Shown here piece by piece: positions 24,279 to 33,794 of a stretch of DNA of 44,277 bases. The notes beneath the pieces were generated by a model. That model was not told the origin of the DNA. It saw nothing but the letters and a program-made list of their open reading frames with translations, and searched no databases. Origin of the DNA: Streptomyces hilarionis (lineage in GTDB: Bacteria > Actinomycetota > Actinomycetes > Streptomycetales > Streptomycetaceae). Position 1 is the first letter of the stretch; each line of letters begins with the position of its first letter. The position numbers and the translations under genes were made by a program. The stretch spans positions 1 through 44,277 of the forward strand of contig NZ_JAHHIT010000084.1 in assembly GCF_024539675.1 (NCBI RefSeq), written 5' to 3'.

Positions 24279-25691
24279 TCAGGGCGCATGACGCCAGTTC
24301 TCCGCGAGGTCGCCCCAGAGGTGGGCGGCGGTCTCGACGCCCTTGAGGAGGAGGTCGAGCTCGACCTTCTCGTTCGGCGCGTGCCAGCCGTCCGAGGGGA
24401 CGGAGATCCCCAGGAAGAGCACGGGGGCGCCGAGGACCTCCTGAAGGTCGGCGGCCGGGCCGGAGCCGCCCTCGCGGGTGAAGCGGACGGGCGTCTCGAA
24501 GGCGCGGCCCATGGCGCGGACCACGGATTGCAGCGCCGGGTGGTCCAGCGGGGTCAGACACGGACGGGTGGCCGGGCTGAACGTGATCTCGTGCCGGATG
24601 CCGGCGGGCAGCTGCTCGACGGCCCACGCGCGGACGGCCTTCTCGACGTGCTCGGGGTCCTGGCCGGCGACGAGCCGGAAGGACAGCTTCACGAACGCCG
24701 AGGACGGGACGACGGTCTTGCTGCCGGGACCCTGGTAGCCGCCGCCGATGCCGTTGACCTCAGCCGTGGGGCGGGCCCAGATGCGCTCCAGGGTGGTGTG
24801 CCCCGCCTCGCCGTGGACGGCGTGCGAGTGCGCGGTGCGCAGCCACTGCTCCTCGTCGAAGGGCAGCTCGGCGAAGAGTGCGCGCTCGCGGTCGGTGAGC
24901 TCCACGACGCCGTCGTAGAAGCCGGGCACGGCCACGCGCGCGTGCTCGTCGTGCAGGGTCGCCACCAGGCGGGCGGCCGCGGTGGCCGGGTTGGGCACGG
25001 CGCCGCCGAAGGAGCCCGAGTGGATGTCCTGGTCGGGGCCGAGGAGCCGGATCTCGCACTCGGCGAGACCGCGCATGCCGGTGCACACGGTGGGGGTGTC
25101 CTCGGACCACATGCCGGTGTCGGAGACGATCACGGCGTCCGCGGCGAGCCGCTGCGCCTGCCGCTCGACCAGGTCGCGGAAGTTCGGGGAGCTGGACTCC
25201 TCCTCGCCCTCGATCAGCAGCTTGAGGGTGACGGCCGGGGCCGCACGGCCGGTGGCGGCGAGGTGCGCGCGTACCCCCAGGGTGTGGAAGAAGACCTGGC
25301 CCTTGTCGTCGGCCGCCCCGCGCGCGTAGAGGCGGTTCCCGCGCACGACGGGTTCGAAGGGGTCGCTGTCCCAGCCGTCCTCGACGGCGGCGGGCTGCAC
25401 GTCGTGATGGCCGTAGACCAGGACGGTGGGGGCCTGCGGATCGCCGGACGGCCACTCGGCGTAGACGGCCGGCGCGCCCGGCGTCGGCCAGACCTCGACC
25501 GTCGGGAAGCCGGTCTCCGCCAGCTTGGCGGCGAGCCAGTCCGCGCTGCGCCGTACGTCGGGTGCGTGGTCGGGCTGGGCCGACACCGACGGGATGCGCA
25601 GCCACTCGGCGAGGTCGTCGAGGAACGCGGCGCGGTGCTGCTCGACGTACGTGCGGACGGCGCTGACGGCACTGTCAACGGTTTGGCTCAT
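24279..25691 (-). CDS. M20 family dipeptidase
   Basis: A 470-residue M20 metallopeptidase. Metal-site motifs are clear: VYGHHDVQPA near 90-100, the bridging Asp in RGAADDKGQ near 130, the Glu-Glu pair LIEGEEESSSPN near 165, an Asp in VSDTGMW, and the late His in DGWHAPNEKV. The dimerisation lid follows HSGSFGGAVPNP. It probably cleaves dipeptides or related amide substrates in the cytoplasm, with two zinc ions. The ATG at 25691 is taken; a GTG 6 bases earlier is an alternative. It starts 10 bp after the adnB stop, so it is likely cotranscribed with the end-resection genes. In mycobacteria a different membrane protein gene occupies this place. Confidence 0.9.
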   Translation of the reverse strand: MSQTVDSAVSAVRTYVEQHRAAFLDDLAEWLRIPSVSAQPDHAPDVRRSADWLAAKLAETGFPTVEVWPTPGAPAVYAEWPSGDPQAPTVLVYGHHDVQPAAVEDGWDSDPFEPVVRGNRLYARGAADDKGQVFFHTLGVRAHLAATGRAAPAVTLKLLIEGEEESSSPNFRDLVERQAQRLAADAVIVSDTGMWSEDTPTVCTGMRGLAECEIRLLGPDQDIHSGSFGGAVPNPATAAARLVATLHDEHARVAVPGFYDGVVELTDRERALFAELPFDEEQWLRTAHSHAVHGEAGHTTLERIWARPTAEVNGIGGGYQGPGSKTVVPSSAFVKLSFRLVAGQDPEHVEKAVRAWAVEQLPAGIRHEITFSPATRPCLTPLDHPALQSVVRAMGRAFETPVRFTREGGSGPAADLQEVLGAPVLFLGISVPSDGWHAPNEKVELDLLLKGVETAAHLWGDLAENWRHAP

Positions 25692-25701
25692 GGCCACGAG
25701 C

Positions 25702-28700
25702 CTATCGGCCCGCGCCGTCGTCCTCGCCGGGTCCTCGCAAGCCCGGTTCGCGCCCGGCCGGCGCGTCGCCGTCGCGCCCGGCGGCCTCCTCCCCGGTCAA
25801 CAGGCGCTCCAGCGCGGCACGATCGGGCAGTCCGGGCGGCCGTACGACGTCGCCGGTGCGCACGTACAGGAAGCCCGCTGTGACGGATTCCACGGGCACG
25901 CCCTGCTGCTCGGCCCACGCCAGCCGGTACAGCGCGAGCTGGAGCGGGTCGGCCGTGCGCGCGCGGTGGGTCTTCCAGTCGAGGATGTCGTAGGTCGCCG
26001 TGTCTCCGTCGCCCTCCTTGTAGACGGCGTCGATGCGGCCCCTCACGACGCGGCCGGCGAGGGCGAGCTGGAAGGGCGCCTCGACGCGGTAGGGGGTGCG
26101 GTGGGCGTACTCGGTGCGTTCGAAGGCGTCCTTGAGCGCCTGGAGGTCGCGCTCGTCGGCGATCTCGGCGTCGTCCCCGGGCAGTTCGTCGGGCCCGAGC
26201 AGGGGGAGCGTCAGTTCCTCGAAGCGGGCCTCCACCCAGGCGTGGAACCGGGTGCCCCGGCGCGCGGCCGGCTGCGGGGGGCGCGGCATGGGGCGGGCGA
26301 GTTCCTGGGCGAGGCCGTCCGGATCGGCGGCCAGCCGCAGGACCTGGGACGCGGTCAGGGTCGTCGGAAGGGGGACGTCCGTGACGCTTCGGCGGGCGCG
26401 CAGCAGTTCGCCGGCGAGGGCGTCGAGGTCGCGGTCCCAGGAGGCCACGGCGCGGGCTTCCTCGGGGGTGAGGCGGTTCCCGCGCGCGGGGCCGGGGGCG
26501 CGGCCGGGGCCCGTGGCCTGGTGGGGCACGGCGAGGGAGGGGCGGGCGTCCTCGTCGAAGGGGTCCTCGAAGGGGTCCTCGTAGGGGTCCTCGAGGGGGC
26601 CGTCCTCGAGAGGATCCTCGTCGAGCGGCACGTCCGCGAAGGGGTCGGGTTCGTCGAGGGGCGGCTCGTCCTCGTCGGGGGGAGGCGGCCAGTCGGGGTC
26701 GTCGTGGGCGTCGGGGTCGTGGGCGGGAGCGGGATGGCCGTCCTCGTGCGCCGCGAGGGCGTCGAGGTGGGCGAGGACGGTCTCGGCGGCGGTCCGTCGG
26801 CGGGCCAGCGCGGCGTCGTCCAGCGGGAGCGGCCACACCTGGTCGACGGCGGCCCGGTGCAGGGCGGGGTTCTCGGCGTCCTCCCCGGGCTCGTCCGCCC
26901 AGACCTCGATCTCGCCGTGTCCGGCCGCGCAGTGGTCGTGCAGCGCCCGGAGGAAGCCGGACGGTCCGCGGGGCTTCTTCTGGGTGGGGCCCCACCAGTG
27001 GCCGGAGCCCAGGAGGAGGGAGCGGGGGCGGGTGAAGGTGACGTAGCCGAGGCGGAGCTCCTCGGTGTGCTGATGTTCCTTCATGGCCTCGTGGAAGGCC
27101 TTCATGCCTCGCGCGTCCCAGGACTCGACGTCGGGGAGGGTGTCGGCGTCGCCGCGCAGTTCGTGCGGCAGCACCTTGGCCTGCGCGGTCCACTTCTCGC
27201 GGCCCTGGCCGCTGGGAAAGGTGCCGACGACCAGGCCGGGGACCACGACGACGTCCCACTCCAGGCCCTTGGAGCGGTGCGCGGTGAGCACCTTGACGGT
27301 GTTCTCGCCGCCCGGGAGCGCGTTGTCGAGGCCCTTCTCGTACTGGGCGGCGGTGCGCAGGAAGCCGAGGAAGGCCAGCAGGCTCGCCTCGCTCTCGTGG
27401 GCGGCGAAGGAGGCGGCGATGTCGAGGAAGTTGGACAGGGTCTCGCGGCGGCGGGCGGCCAGGGCGTGCGGCGACGCCGACAGTTCGACCTCCAGCCCGG
27501 TGACGGCCAGGACGCGGTGCAGGACGTCCATCAGAGGGTCGGCCAGCGAGCGGCGCAGGTCGCGCAGCTCGGCGGCGAGGCGGGCGAAGCGTACGCGCGC
27601 GTCCGGCGAGAAGGGGAGCCCGTCGTCGTCGCCCGTGCCGCCGTCGGCGTACAGGGGCGTCTCCAGGAACGTGTCGAGGGCGTCGGCGAGCGATATCACC
27701 TCGGACGGGTCGACCCCTTCGACGGCCTCGGCGAGGCGGCGGTCCGGGTCGTCGCCGCCGTCCCCGCGCGCGTGGCCGACGAGGAGCCGGGCGCGCCGGC
27801 CCAGGAGGGCGAGGTCGCGCGGGCCGATGCGCCAGCGGGGGCCGGTGAGCAGCCGGACCAGGGAGGCGTTGGCCCCGGGGTCCTGGAGGACCTCACAGAC
27901 GGCGACGAGGTCGGCGACCTCGGGCAGGTGCAGCAGCCCGGACAGGCCCACCACCTCGACGGGGACGTCCCGGGCGACCAACGCGCCCTGGATCTCGGCG
28001 AAGTCGGTGGCCGTGCGGCACAGGACGGCGATCTCGCCGGGCGCGGTGCCGGTGCGCACGAGATGGGCCACGGAGTCGGCGATCCAGTCCATCTCCTCGG
28101 CGTGGGTGGGCAGCAGGGCGCAGCGGACCACGCCGTCGCGTTCGGCGCCGGGGGCGGGGCTGAGCGCCTCCACGCCCGCGTGCATGGCGCGCAGGGGCTC
28201 GGCGAGGTCGTTGGCGAGCTCCAGGAGGCGGCCGCCGCTGCGGCGGTTCTCGCTGAGCGACTGCCGGCGTGCCCTGCTGCCGTCGGCGTGCGCGAAGTGC
28301 GCGGGGAAGTCGTCGAGGTTGGCGACGGAGGCTCCGCGCCAGCCGTAGATGGCCTGGCAGGGGTCCCCGACGGCGGTCACGGGGTGGCCGGTGCCGCCGC
28401 CGAACAGGGCGGCCAGGAGGATGCGCTGGGCCACCGACGTGTCCTGGTACTCGTCGAGCAGGACGACGCGGAACTCGTCCCTCAGAAGGGGGCCCACTTC
28501 GGGAACCTGGGCCAGTTGTGCGGCCAGGGCGATCTGGTCGCCGAAGTCGAGCAGGTCGCGTTCGCGTTTGGCGGCCCGGTAGCGCAGCACCAGGTCGGCC
28601 AGTTCGCGCCGGGCGGCGGCCGTCTCGGGCGCTTTGCGCAGGTCGGCGTTGGTGAGTCTCGCGCCGTCCAGGGAGAGCAGCAGCTCGGCGTCCCACCGGC

Positions 28701-29262
28701 GCAGGTCCTCGGGTCGTACGAGGTGCTCGGCGAGTTCGGCGTCGAGCGCTAGGAGGTCGCTGATCAGGTCGGCGAAGGAGCGGGTGAGCGACGGGTAGGG
28801 GCCGGGCGCCTCGCGCAGCACGCGCGCGGCGAGCTGGTAGCGGGTGGCGTCGGCGAGCAGGCGGGCCGTCGGCTCCAGCCCGATGCGCAGGCCGTGATCG
28901 GTCAGCAGCCGGCCGGCGAAGGCGTGGTAGGTGGAGATCGCCGGCTCGCCCGGCGGGTGGTCGGGGTCGATCACGTCGGGGTCGGTGACGCCCGCCCTGA
29001 CCAGTGCCTTGCGGACGCGCTCGGCGAGCTCCCCGGCGGCCTTGTTGGTGAAGGTCAGGCCGAGGACCTGCTCGGGGGCGACCTGGCCGGTGCCCACCAG
29101 CCACACCACGCGCGCCGCCATCACGGTCGTCTTGCCCGACCCGGCGCCGGCCACGATCACCTGCGGGGCAGGCGGCGCGGTGATGCAGGCCGTCTGCTCC
29201 GGGGTGAAGGGGATCCCGAGGAGCTCCTTGAGCTGCTCGGGATCGCTGATACGGGCGGGCAT
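25702..29262 (-). CDS. adnB: AdnB-like helicase-nuclease subunit
   Basis: An 1186-residue protein: a UvrD/AddA-like helicase joined to a RecB-family nuclease. Walker A VAGAGSGKTT lies at residues 37-46, the motif II block VLLDEYQDTS and VGDPCQAIYGWRGA are intact, and HRSKGLEWDVVVVPG and YVTFTRPRSLLLG follow. The C-terminal nuclease shows GTRFHAWVEARFE, the D-x-K core DILDWKTHR, and QLALYRLAW. AdnAB resects double-strand breaks in actinobacteria. The AdnB name is by gene order (Rv3201c/Rv3202c arrangement). Between motor and nuclease (about 845-905) is an acidic Glu-Asp-Pro-rich linker from a 12-bp minisatellite. No convincing ribosome binding site precedes the ATG at 29262, 120 bp after adnA. 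Confidence 0.88.
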   Translation of the reverse strand: MPARISDPEQLKELLGIPFTPEQTACITAPPAPQVIVAGAGSGKTTVMAARVVWLVGTGQVAPEQVLGLTFTNKAAGELAERVRKALVRAGVTDPDVIDPDHPPGEPAISTYHAFAGRLLTDHGLRIGLEPTARLLADATRYQLAARVLREAPGPYPSLTRSFADLISDLLALDAELAEHLVRPEDLRRWDAELLLSLDGARLTNADLRKAPETAAARRELADLVLRYRAAKRERDLLDFGDQIALAAQLAQVPEVGPLLRDEFRVVLLDEYQDTSVAQRILLAALFGGGTGHPVTAVGDPCQAIYGWRGASVANLDDFPAHFAHADGSRARRQSLSENRRSGGRLLELANDLAEPLRAMHAGVEALSPAPGAERDGVVRCALLPTHAEEMDWIADSVAHLVRTGTAPGEIAVLCRTATDFAEIQGALVARDVPVEVVGLSGLLHLPEVADLVAVCEVLQDPGANASLVRLLTGPRWRIGPRDLALLGRRARLLVGHARGDGGDDPDRRLAEAVEGVDPSEVISLADALDTFLETPLYADGGTGDDDGLPFSPDARVRFARLAAELRDLRRSLADPLMDVLHRVLAVTGLEVELSASPHALAARRRETLSNFLDIAASFAAHESEASLLAFLGFLRTAAQYEKGLDNALPGGENTVKVLTAHRSKGLEWDVVVVPGLVVGTFPSGQGREKWTAQAKVLPHELRGDADTLPDVESWDARGMKAFHEAMKEHQHTEELRLGYVTFTRPRSLLLGSGHWWGPTQKKPRGPSGFLRALHDHCAAGHGEIEVWADEPGEDAENPALHRAAVDQVWPLPLDDAALARRRTAAETVLAHLDALAAHEDGHPAPAHDPDAHDDPDWPPPPDEDEPPLDEPDPFADVPLDEDPLEDGPLEDPYEDPFEDPFDEDARPSLAVPHQATGPGRAPGPARGNRLTPEEARAVASWDRDLDALAGELLRARRSVTDVPLPTTLTASQVLRLAADPDGLAQELARPMPRPPQPAARRGTRFHAWVEARFEELTLPLLGPDELPGDDAEIADERDLQALKDAFERTEYAHRTPYRVEAPFQLALAGRVVRGRIDAVYKEGDGDTATYDILDWKTHRARTADPLQLALYRLAWAEQQGVPVESVTAGFLYVRTGDVVRPPGLPDRAALERLLTGEEAAGRDGDAPAGREPGLRGPGEDDGAGR
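26545..26640. repeat. 12-bp in-frame minisatellite in adnB linker
   Basis: Repeats of roughly GTCCTCGAAGGG in tandem with drift encode Glu-Asp-Pro-Phe/Tyr units in the acidic linker between the AdnB helicase and nuclease domains. Confidence 0.7.
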
Positions 29263-29382
29263 GGGGAGAGGCTAGCGGCGGGCACTGACACTCGATGACA
29301 AATCACCCGTCGTCCCGGCGGAAGCGCAGCTCAGCGCGGGTGGTGCGGTCCGTCACACCCTCGCCCGGCAGGACCGCCGGGC

Positions 29383-32300
29383 TCACTCGACGACGTGCCG
29401 TCCCTCGGGGCGGGCGCTGCACGAGGCGCGGAACGCGCAGTGGGCGCACTGCTGGCCCGCGGTCGGCGTGAACCGCTCGTCGAGGACCTTGCCCGCCGCC
29501 GTGGCCAGCAGGTCCCCGACCCACTCGCCCTCCAGCGGCTCCTGCGCCTGCACCTTGGGCAGGGCGTCCCCGCCGTCCCGCTTGGCGGCGCCCTGACGCA
29601 GCTGGACGAGTTCCGCGCCGCCGGGTGCGGGCCGCACGCCGTCGAAGGCCTCGTCGACGGCGCCTTCGCGCACGGCGAGCTGGTAGACGGCGAGCTGGGG
29701 GTGGCGGTCCACCTCGCGGGCCGTGGGCGCCTGCTTGCCCGTCTTGAAGTCGACGACGTAGGCGCGGCCTTCGCCGTCCGCCTCCACACGGTCCATCTGG
29801 CCGCGGATGCGCACCTGGTAGTCGCCGGCCTCGAGCGTGACGTCGAAGTCGTGCTCGCTGGCCACCGCGGTGCGGCCCGCGCGGTCCGTCACGTGCCACT
29901 GGAGGAAGCGTTCGAGCGCCACGCGCGCGTGCGCCTTCTCCTGCGCCGACTTCCAGGGCGCGTCGAAGGCGAGGGCGTTCCACACGGAGTCGAGGCGTTC
30001 CATGAGGACGTCGAGGTCGGCCGGGGTGTGCCCGGAGGCGACCTCGTCGGCGAGGACGTGCACCACGTTGCCGAAGCCCTGGGCGACGGTGGCGGGGGCG
30101 TCGGCCTTCACCTCGCGGCCCAGGAACCACTGCAACGCGCAGGTGTTGGCGAGCTGGTCGAGGGCGCTGCCGGAGAGCACGACGGGCTGGTCGCGGTCGC
30201 GCAGCGGCACCTTGCTCTCGGTCGGCTCGAACATGCCCCACCAGCGGTAGGGGTGGGCGGCCGGCGCCAGGGGCCTGCCGTCCTCGTCGGCGAGCGCCGC
30301 GAGCCGGGCCAGGCGACGGGCGGCGGCCTCCCTGAGGGGGGCGGACGCGCGCGGGTCGACCGTCGTCGCGCGCAGTTCGGCGACCAGGGCGGCGACCGAG
30401 AGGGGGCGACGGGGGCGGCTCGTGACGTCCTTGGGCGCGACGCCGAGCTCGGTCAGGAAGCGGGAGGGCTGGTCGCCGTCGTCGGCGGGCGCCTTCACCG
30501 CGGTGACGACGAGCCGCTCCCGCGCGCGGGTGGCGGCCACGTAGAAGAGGCGGCGCTCCTCGGCGAGCAGCGCGCCCGGGGTCAGCGGCTCGGCGAGTCC
30601 GTCGCGGCCGATGCGGTCGGCCTCCAGGAGGGAGCCGCGACGGCGCAGGTCCGGCCACAGGCCTTCCTGGACGCCGGCCACCACGACCAGGCTCCATTCG
30701 AGGCCCTTGGCGCGGTGGGCGGTCATCAGGCGCACGGCGTCGGGGCGTACGGCCCGCCGGGCGAGGGTGTCGGCGGCGATGTCCTCGGCCTCGATCTCGG
30801 CCAGGAAGTTCAGCGCGCCGCGACCGCCGGTGCGCTCCTCCGCGCGCGCGGCGGTGGCGAAAAGCGCGCACACGGCGTCGAGGTCACGGTCGGCGTTGCG
30901 GCCGGCCGCGCCGCCGCGCCGGGCGGCCCGCTCCAGGCGCGCGGGCCAGGGCGTGCCGTCCCACAGGTCCCACAGCGCCTCCTCGGCCGTGCCGCCGCGC
31001 GCGAGACGCTCACGGGCCGTCGCCAGCAGGGCCCCCAGGCGCTGGGCCCCGCGCGCGTAGGCCGGGTCGTGGGAGACCAGCCGCTCGGGCTGGGCCAGCG
31101 CGCGGGCGAGCAGGACGTCGGAGGGCGGCGGCAGCGGGTCTCCGGCGGCGCGCTCCTCCTCGCGCAGCGCCCGGCCGAGGCGGCGCAGATCGGCGGCGTC
31201 CATGGCCGCGAGGGGCGAGGTGAGCAGGGTGAGCGCGGTCTCGGCGTCGAGCCAGCAGCCCTCGGCGCCCACGGCGGCTCGGGCGCGCCCCAGCGCCTCC
31301 GCGCCGTCCTCGCCCTCGTCGACGTCCGCGCCGTCCTCGACGTGCGCAACGTCCTCCCCCGGGCCGTCGGAGTCCCGCCCGCTGTGCGGGGCCGGGTCGT
31401 GCTCCGTCCGCGCGGTGAGCCGGCCCTCGGCGTCGGCGCTCCCGGTGGGCGGTGCCGGGGCGGTCGCCGTCGGCTGGGCGGTCTCCGCCGTGGCGACCGC
31501 CCGCAGAGCCGTGAGCAGGGGGGCGACCGCCGGTTCGTGGCGCAGGGGGAGGTCGTCGCCGTCGATGTCGAGGGGGACTCCGGCGGACGTGAGGGCGCGG
31601 CGGACCGTCGGGATCGTGCGGGACCCGGCGCGTACGAGGACGGCCATCTCGCCCCAGGGGACGCCGTCCTCCAGGTGCGCGCGACGCAGGATGTCGGCGA
31701 CGTTGTCGAGCTCGGCGCCCGGGGTCGGGTACGTGTGGACCTCGACGCTGCCGCCGTCGCGTACGGCCGCGAGTTCGCGGTGGGCGCGGACCTTCGCGGC
31801 GGGCAGGCGGGTCAGGGGCATCCGCTGGGTGAGCAGCCGGGTGGCGGCCAGCAGGGCGGCGCCGGAGCGCCGGGAGGTGCGCAGGACCTCGACGGGGGCC
31901 GGACTGCCGTCGCGGCGCGGGAAGGCCTGGGGGAAGTCGAGGATGCCGTTCACGTCGGCGCCGCGGAAGGTGTAGATCGACTGGTCGGGGTCGCCGAAGG
32001 CGACCAGGGTGCGGCCGCCGCCGGCGAGGGCGTGCAGCAGCCGCACCTGGGCCGGGTCGGTGTCCTGGTACTCGTCGACGAACACCGCGTCGTACTGCGC
32101 GGCGAGCCGCTCGGCGACGTCGGCGCGGTGGGCGAGGAGGACCGCGCGGTGGACGAGTTCCGCGTAGTCGATCACGCCGTGCAGGTCGAGCACGTCGAGG
32201 TACTCGGCGAGGAAGGCGGCGGCGGCCCGCCAGTCGGGACGGCCGATGCGGTGGGCGAAGGCGTCCAGGGAGGAGGCGTCGAGGCCCAGCTCGCGGCTGC

Positions 32301-32874
32301 GGGCCAGCACCGCGCGGACCTCGTCGGCGAAGCCGCGGGTGGTGAGACAGGCGCGCAGTTCGTCCGGCCACCGCACGTGCGCGAGCCCGAGCCGTTGCAG
32401 GTCGAGCTGGCCGGCGAGCAGCTCGCGGACCGCCACGTCCTGCTCGGGGCCGGACAGCAGCCGCAGCGGCTCGACGAACATCTCGGCGTCCTGGTGGGCG
32501 CGGACCAGGGCGTAGCAGTACGAGTGGAAGGTGGTCGCCTGGGGCGCGTGGGCGGCGCCCATGCGGAGGGCCATGCGGTCGCGCAGTTCGACGGCCGCCT
32601 TGCGGCTGAAGGTGAGCACCAGGACGCGCGCGGGATCGCCGCCAGCGGCGATCCTGGCCGCCACGGACTCCACGAGCGTGGTGGTCTTCCCCGTGCCCGG
32701 ACCGGCCAGGACGAGCAGGGGACCCGCGCCGTGGTCAACCACCGCGCGCTGGGCGGCGTCCAGACGAGGGGGGGCCACCCGGGCCGCCGGGGTGCGCACC
32801 AGCCGGTAGGCGCCACGACTGCCCTGCCGCCCCTGGGGGTGCGACAGGCGCCTGGTGGACGAAGAGGAGCTCAC
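29383..32874 (-). CDS. adnA: AdnA-like helicase-nuclease subunit
   Basis: An 1163-residue partner of AdnB with the same plan. Walker A LAGPGTGKTT is at residues 56-65, then VFVDEYQDTDPAQ and FGDPDQSIYTFRGADV, and HRAKGLEWSLVVVAG and FYVAATRARERLVV. A Glu/Asp-rich insert lies near residues 490-530. The nuclease domain has the core VVDFKTGKQ and QLAVYQL. A Cys in NTCALQWF and three in CAHCAFRASC suggest an Fe-S cluster, as in AddB-type nucleases; AdnB lacks these. The GTG at 32874 starts the polar N-terminus, with a weak site. As the first gene of the pair, it matches AdnA by order. Confidence 0.88.
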   Translation of the reverse strand: MSSSSSTRRLSHPQGRQGSRGAYRLVRTPAARVAPPRLDAAQRAVVDHGAGPLLVLAGPGTGKTTTLVESVAARIAAGGDPARVLVLTFSRKAAVELRDRMALRMGAAHAPQATTFHSYCYALVRAHQDAEMFVEPLRLLSGPEQDVAVRELLAGQLDLQRLGLAHVRWPDELRACLTTRGFADEVRAVLARSRELGLDASSLDAFAHRIGRPDWRAAAAFLAEYLDVLDLHGVIDYAELVHRAVLLAHRADVAERLAAQYDAVFVDEYQDTDPAQVRLLHALAGGGRTLVAFGDPDQSIYTFRGADVNGILDFPQAFPRRDGSPAPVEVLRTSRRSGAALLAATRLLTQRMPLTRLPAAKVRAHRELAAVRDGGSVEVHTYPTPGAELDNVADILRRAHLEDGVPWGEMAVLVRAGSRTIPTVRRALTSAGVPLDIDGDDLPLRHEPAVAPLLTALRAVATAETAQPTATAPAPPTGSADAEGRLTARTEHDPAPHSGRDSDGPGEDVAHVEDGADVDEGEDGAEALGRARAAVGAEGCWLDAETALTLLTSPLAAMDAADLRRLGRALREEERAAGDPLPPPSDVLLARALAQPERLVSHDPAYARGAQRLGALLATARERLARGGTAEEALWDLWDGTPWPARLERAARRGGAAGRNADRDLDAVCALFATAARAEERTGGRGALNFLAEIEAEDIAADTLARRAVRPDAVRLMTAHRAKGLEWSLVVVAGVQEGLWPDLRRRGSLLEADRIGRDGLAEPLTPGALLAEERRLFYVAATRARERLVVTAVKAPADDGDQPSRFLTELGVAPKDVTSRPRRPLSVAALVAELRATTVDPRASAPLREAAARRLARLAALADEDGRPLAPAAHPYRWWGMFEPTESKVPLRDRDQPVVLSGSALDQLANTCALQWFLGREVKADAPATVAQGFGNVVHVLADEVASGHTPADLDVLMERLDSVWNALAFDAPWKSAQEKAHARVALERFLQWHVTDRAGRTAVASEHDFDVTLEAGDYQVRIRGQMDRVEADGEGRAYVVDFKTGKQAPTAREVDRHPQLAVYQLAVREGAVDEAFDGVRPAPGGAELVQLRQGAAKRDGGDALPKVQAQEPLEGEWVGDLLATAAGKVLDERFTPTAGQQCAHCAFRASCSARPEGRHVVE

Positions 32875-33221
32875 GTGGTTCGCCGGTCCTGGTGGGTGTG
32901 CTGGTTGACGGAGCGACGCTCGGGAAGAGCGGTGGTCGCGGGATGAGAGAGACGTGTGCAGCCGACGCTACGCCGACCGGCAGCCCGGAAAGACAGCTTC
33001 CGCTTCTTCCCCGGAGCCCCTGCTCGCCCACGCGACCCGAGTCGCCCACGCGGCCCTTCCGGCCCACGCCGCGCCCCCGGCCCACGCGACACTCCGAGCC
33101 CGCGGGCCACGCGCGACCCTCGCCCCTCGAACGTACGCCATGTCGCGGACGTGCCCGGTTCGCACGGTTTCCCCCGTACGGGCCACAAGATCCCCCCGGC
33201 TCCCCGCGATGGCGGAAGCTG
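32875..33221. repeat. Gene-free stretch upstream of adnA with 18-bp tandem repeat
   Basis: No convincing gene lies here; open frames in both directions are low complexity. Bases 33024-33095 are four 18-bp units starting at 33024, 33042, 33060 and 33078. Each carries GCCCACGC at the third position of the unit, followed by diverged sequence. The region holds the adnA promoter, which I cannot pinpoint, and the end of the alkyltransferase-like gene lies beyond it. Confidence 0.7.
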
Positions 33222-33608
33222 TCAGGTGTGACCTTCCGCGTCCTGGCCGCCGTCCCATCTCGCCCGTCTCATGTCGAGGCGCGGCACATGGCCCTCGGCC
33301 GCCCTGCTCGCCTCCTTCAGCGGGGTGCCCTCGGCGCGGTAGTGGTTCAGCGCCCGCAGCTCGTGGCCGGGCAGCAGCACCCCGTCCGCGCGCACGACAC
33401 GCCACCACGGGGCGGTGCCGCCGTAGAGCGCCATCACCCGGCCGACCTGTCTCGGGCCGCCCTCCTCCAGCCACTCCGCGACGTCCCCGTACGTCATGAC
33501 CCGCCCGGGCGGGATCAGATCCGCGACCTCGAGGACCCGCTCGGCGTACTCCGGCAGCGCGTCGGTGTACTCCGGGCGGGCGTCGTCCGGAAGGCTCTGC
33601 TCGCTCAT
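33222..33608 (-). CDS. Alkyltransferase-like (MGMT family) protein
   Basis: A 128-residue protein of the O6-methylguanine methyltransferase DNA-binding family (Rv3204 position). The helix-turn-helix region VMTYGDVAEWLEEG and the Arg finger in RQVGRVMALYG are visible. The active-site motif PCHR of true methyltransferases is replaced by PWWRV, so the Cys acceptor is missing. This is the alkyltransferase-like (ATL) arrangement, in which the protein marks O6-alkylguanine for other repair rather than repairing it. The ATG at 33608 is taken; an ATG 9 bases upstream is also possible. It is divergent from the UPF0104 gene, 186 bp apart. Confidence 0.88.
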   Translation of the reverse strand: MSEQSLPDDARPEYTDALPEYAERVLEVADLIPPGRVMTYGDVAEWLEEGGPRQVGRVMALYGGTAPWWRVVRADGVLLPGHELRALNHYRAEGTPLKEASRAAEGHVPRLDMRRARWDGGQDAEGHT

Positions 33609-33794
33609 CCGCCCCATCCTGCCCCACGGCACCGACAATGCGACGGGCCCGCGACCGTGTGTGCCCCTCGCCCCCCGGCGGTCCGTCGGGCAGACTGTGC
33701 GCCCCCGCATTTGCACCCTGATGCCCCCGTGTGTCGGTGCGGCATGCCACCATCGTGCGGGCGGTGACCGGTGATACGAGACCAAGAAGAGACG

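Noticed and set aside
29395..32946. Plus-strand 1183-codon frame antisense to adnA
   Set aside because: Composition typical of a high-GC mirror frame; the minus strand holds intact helicase and nuclease motifs.
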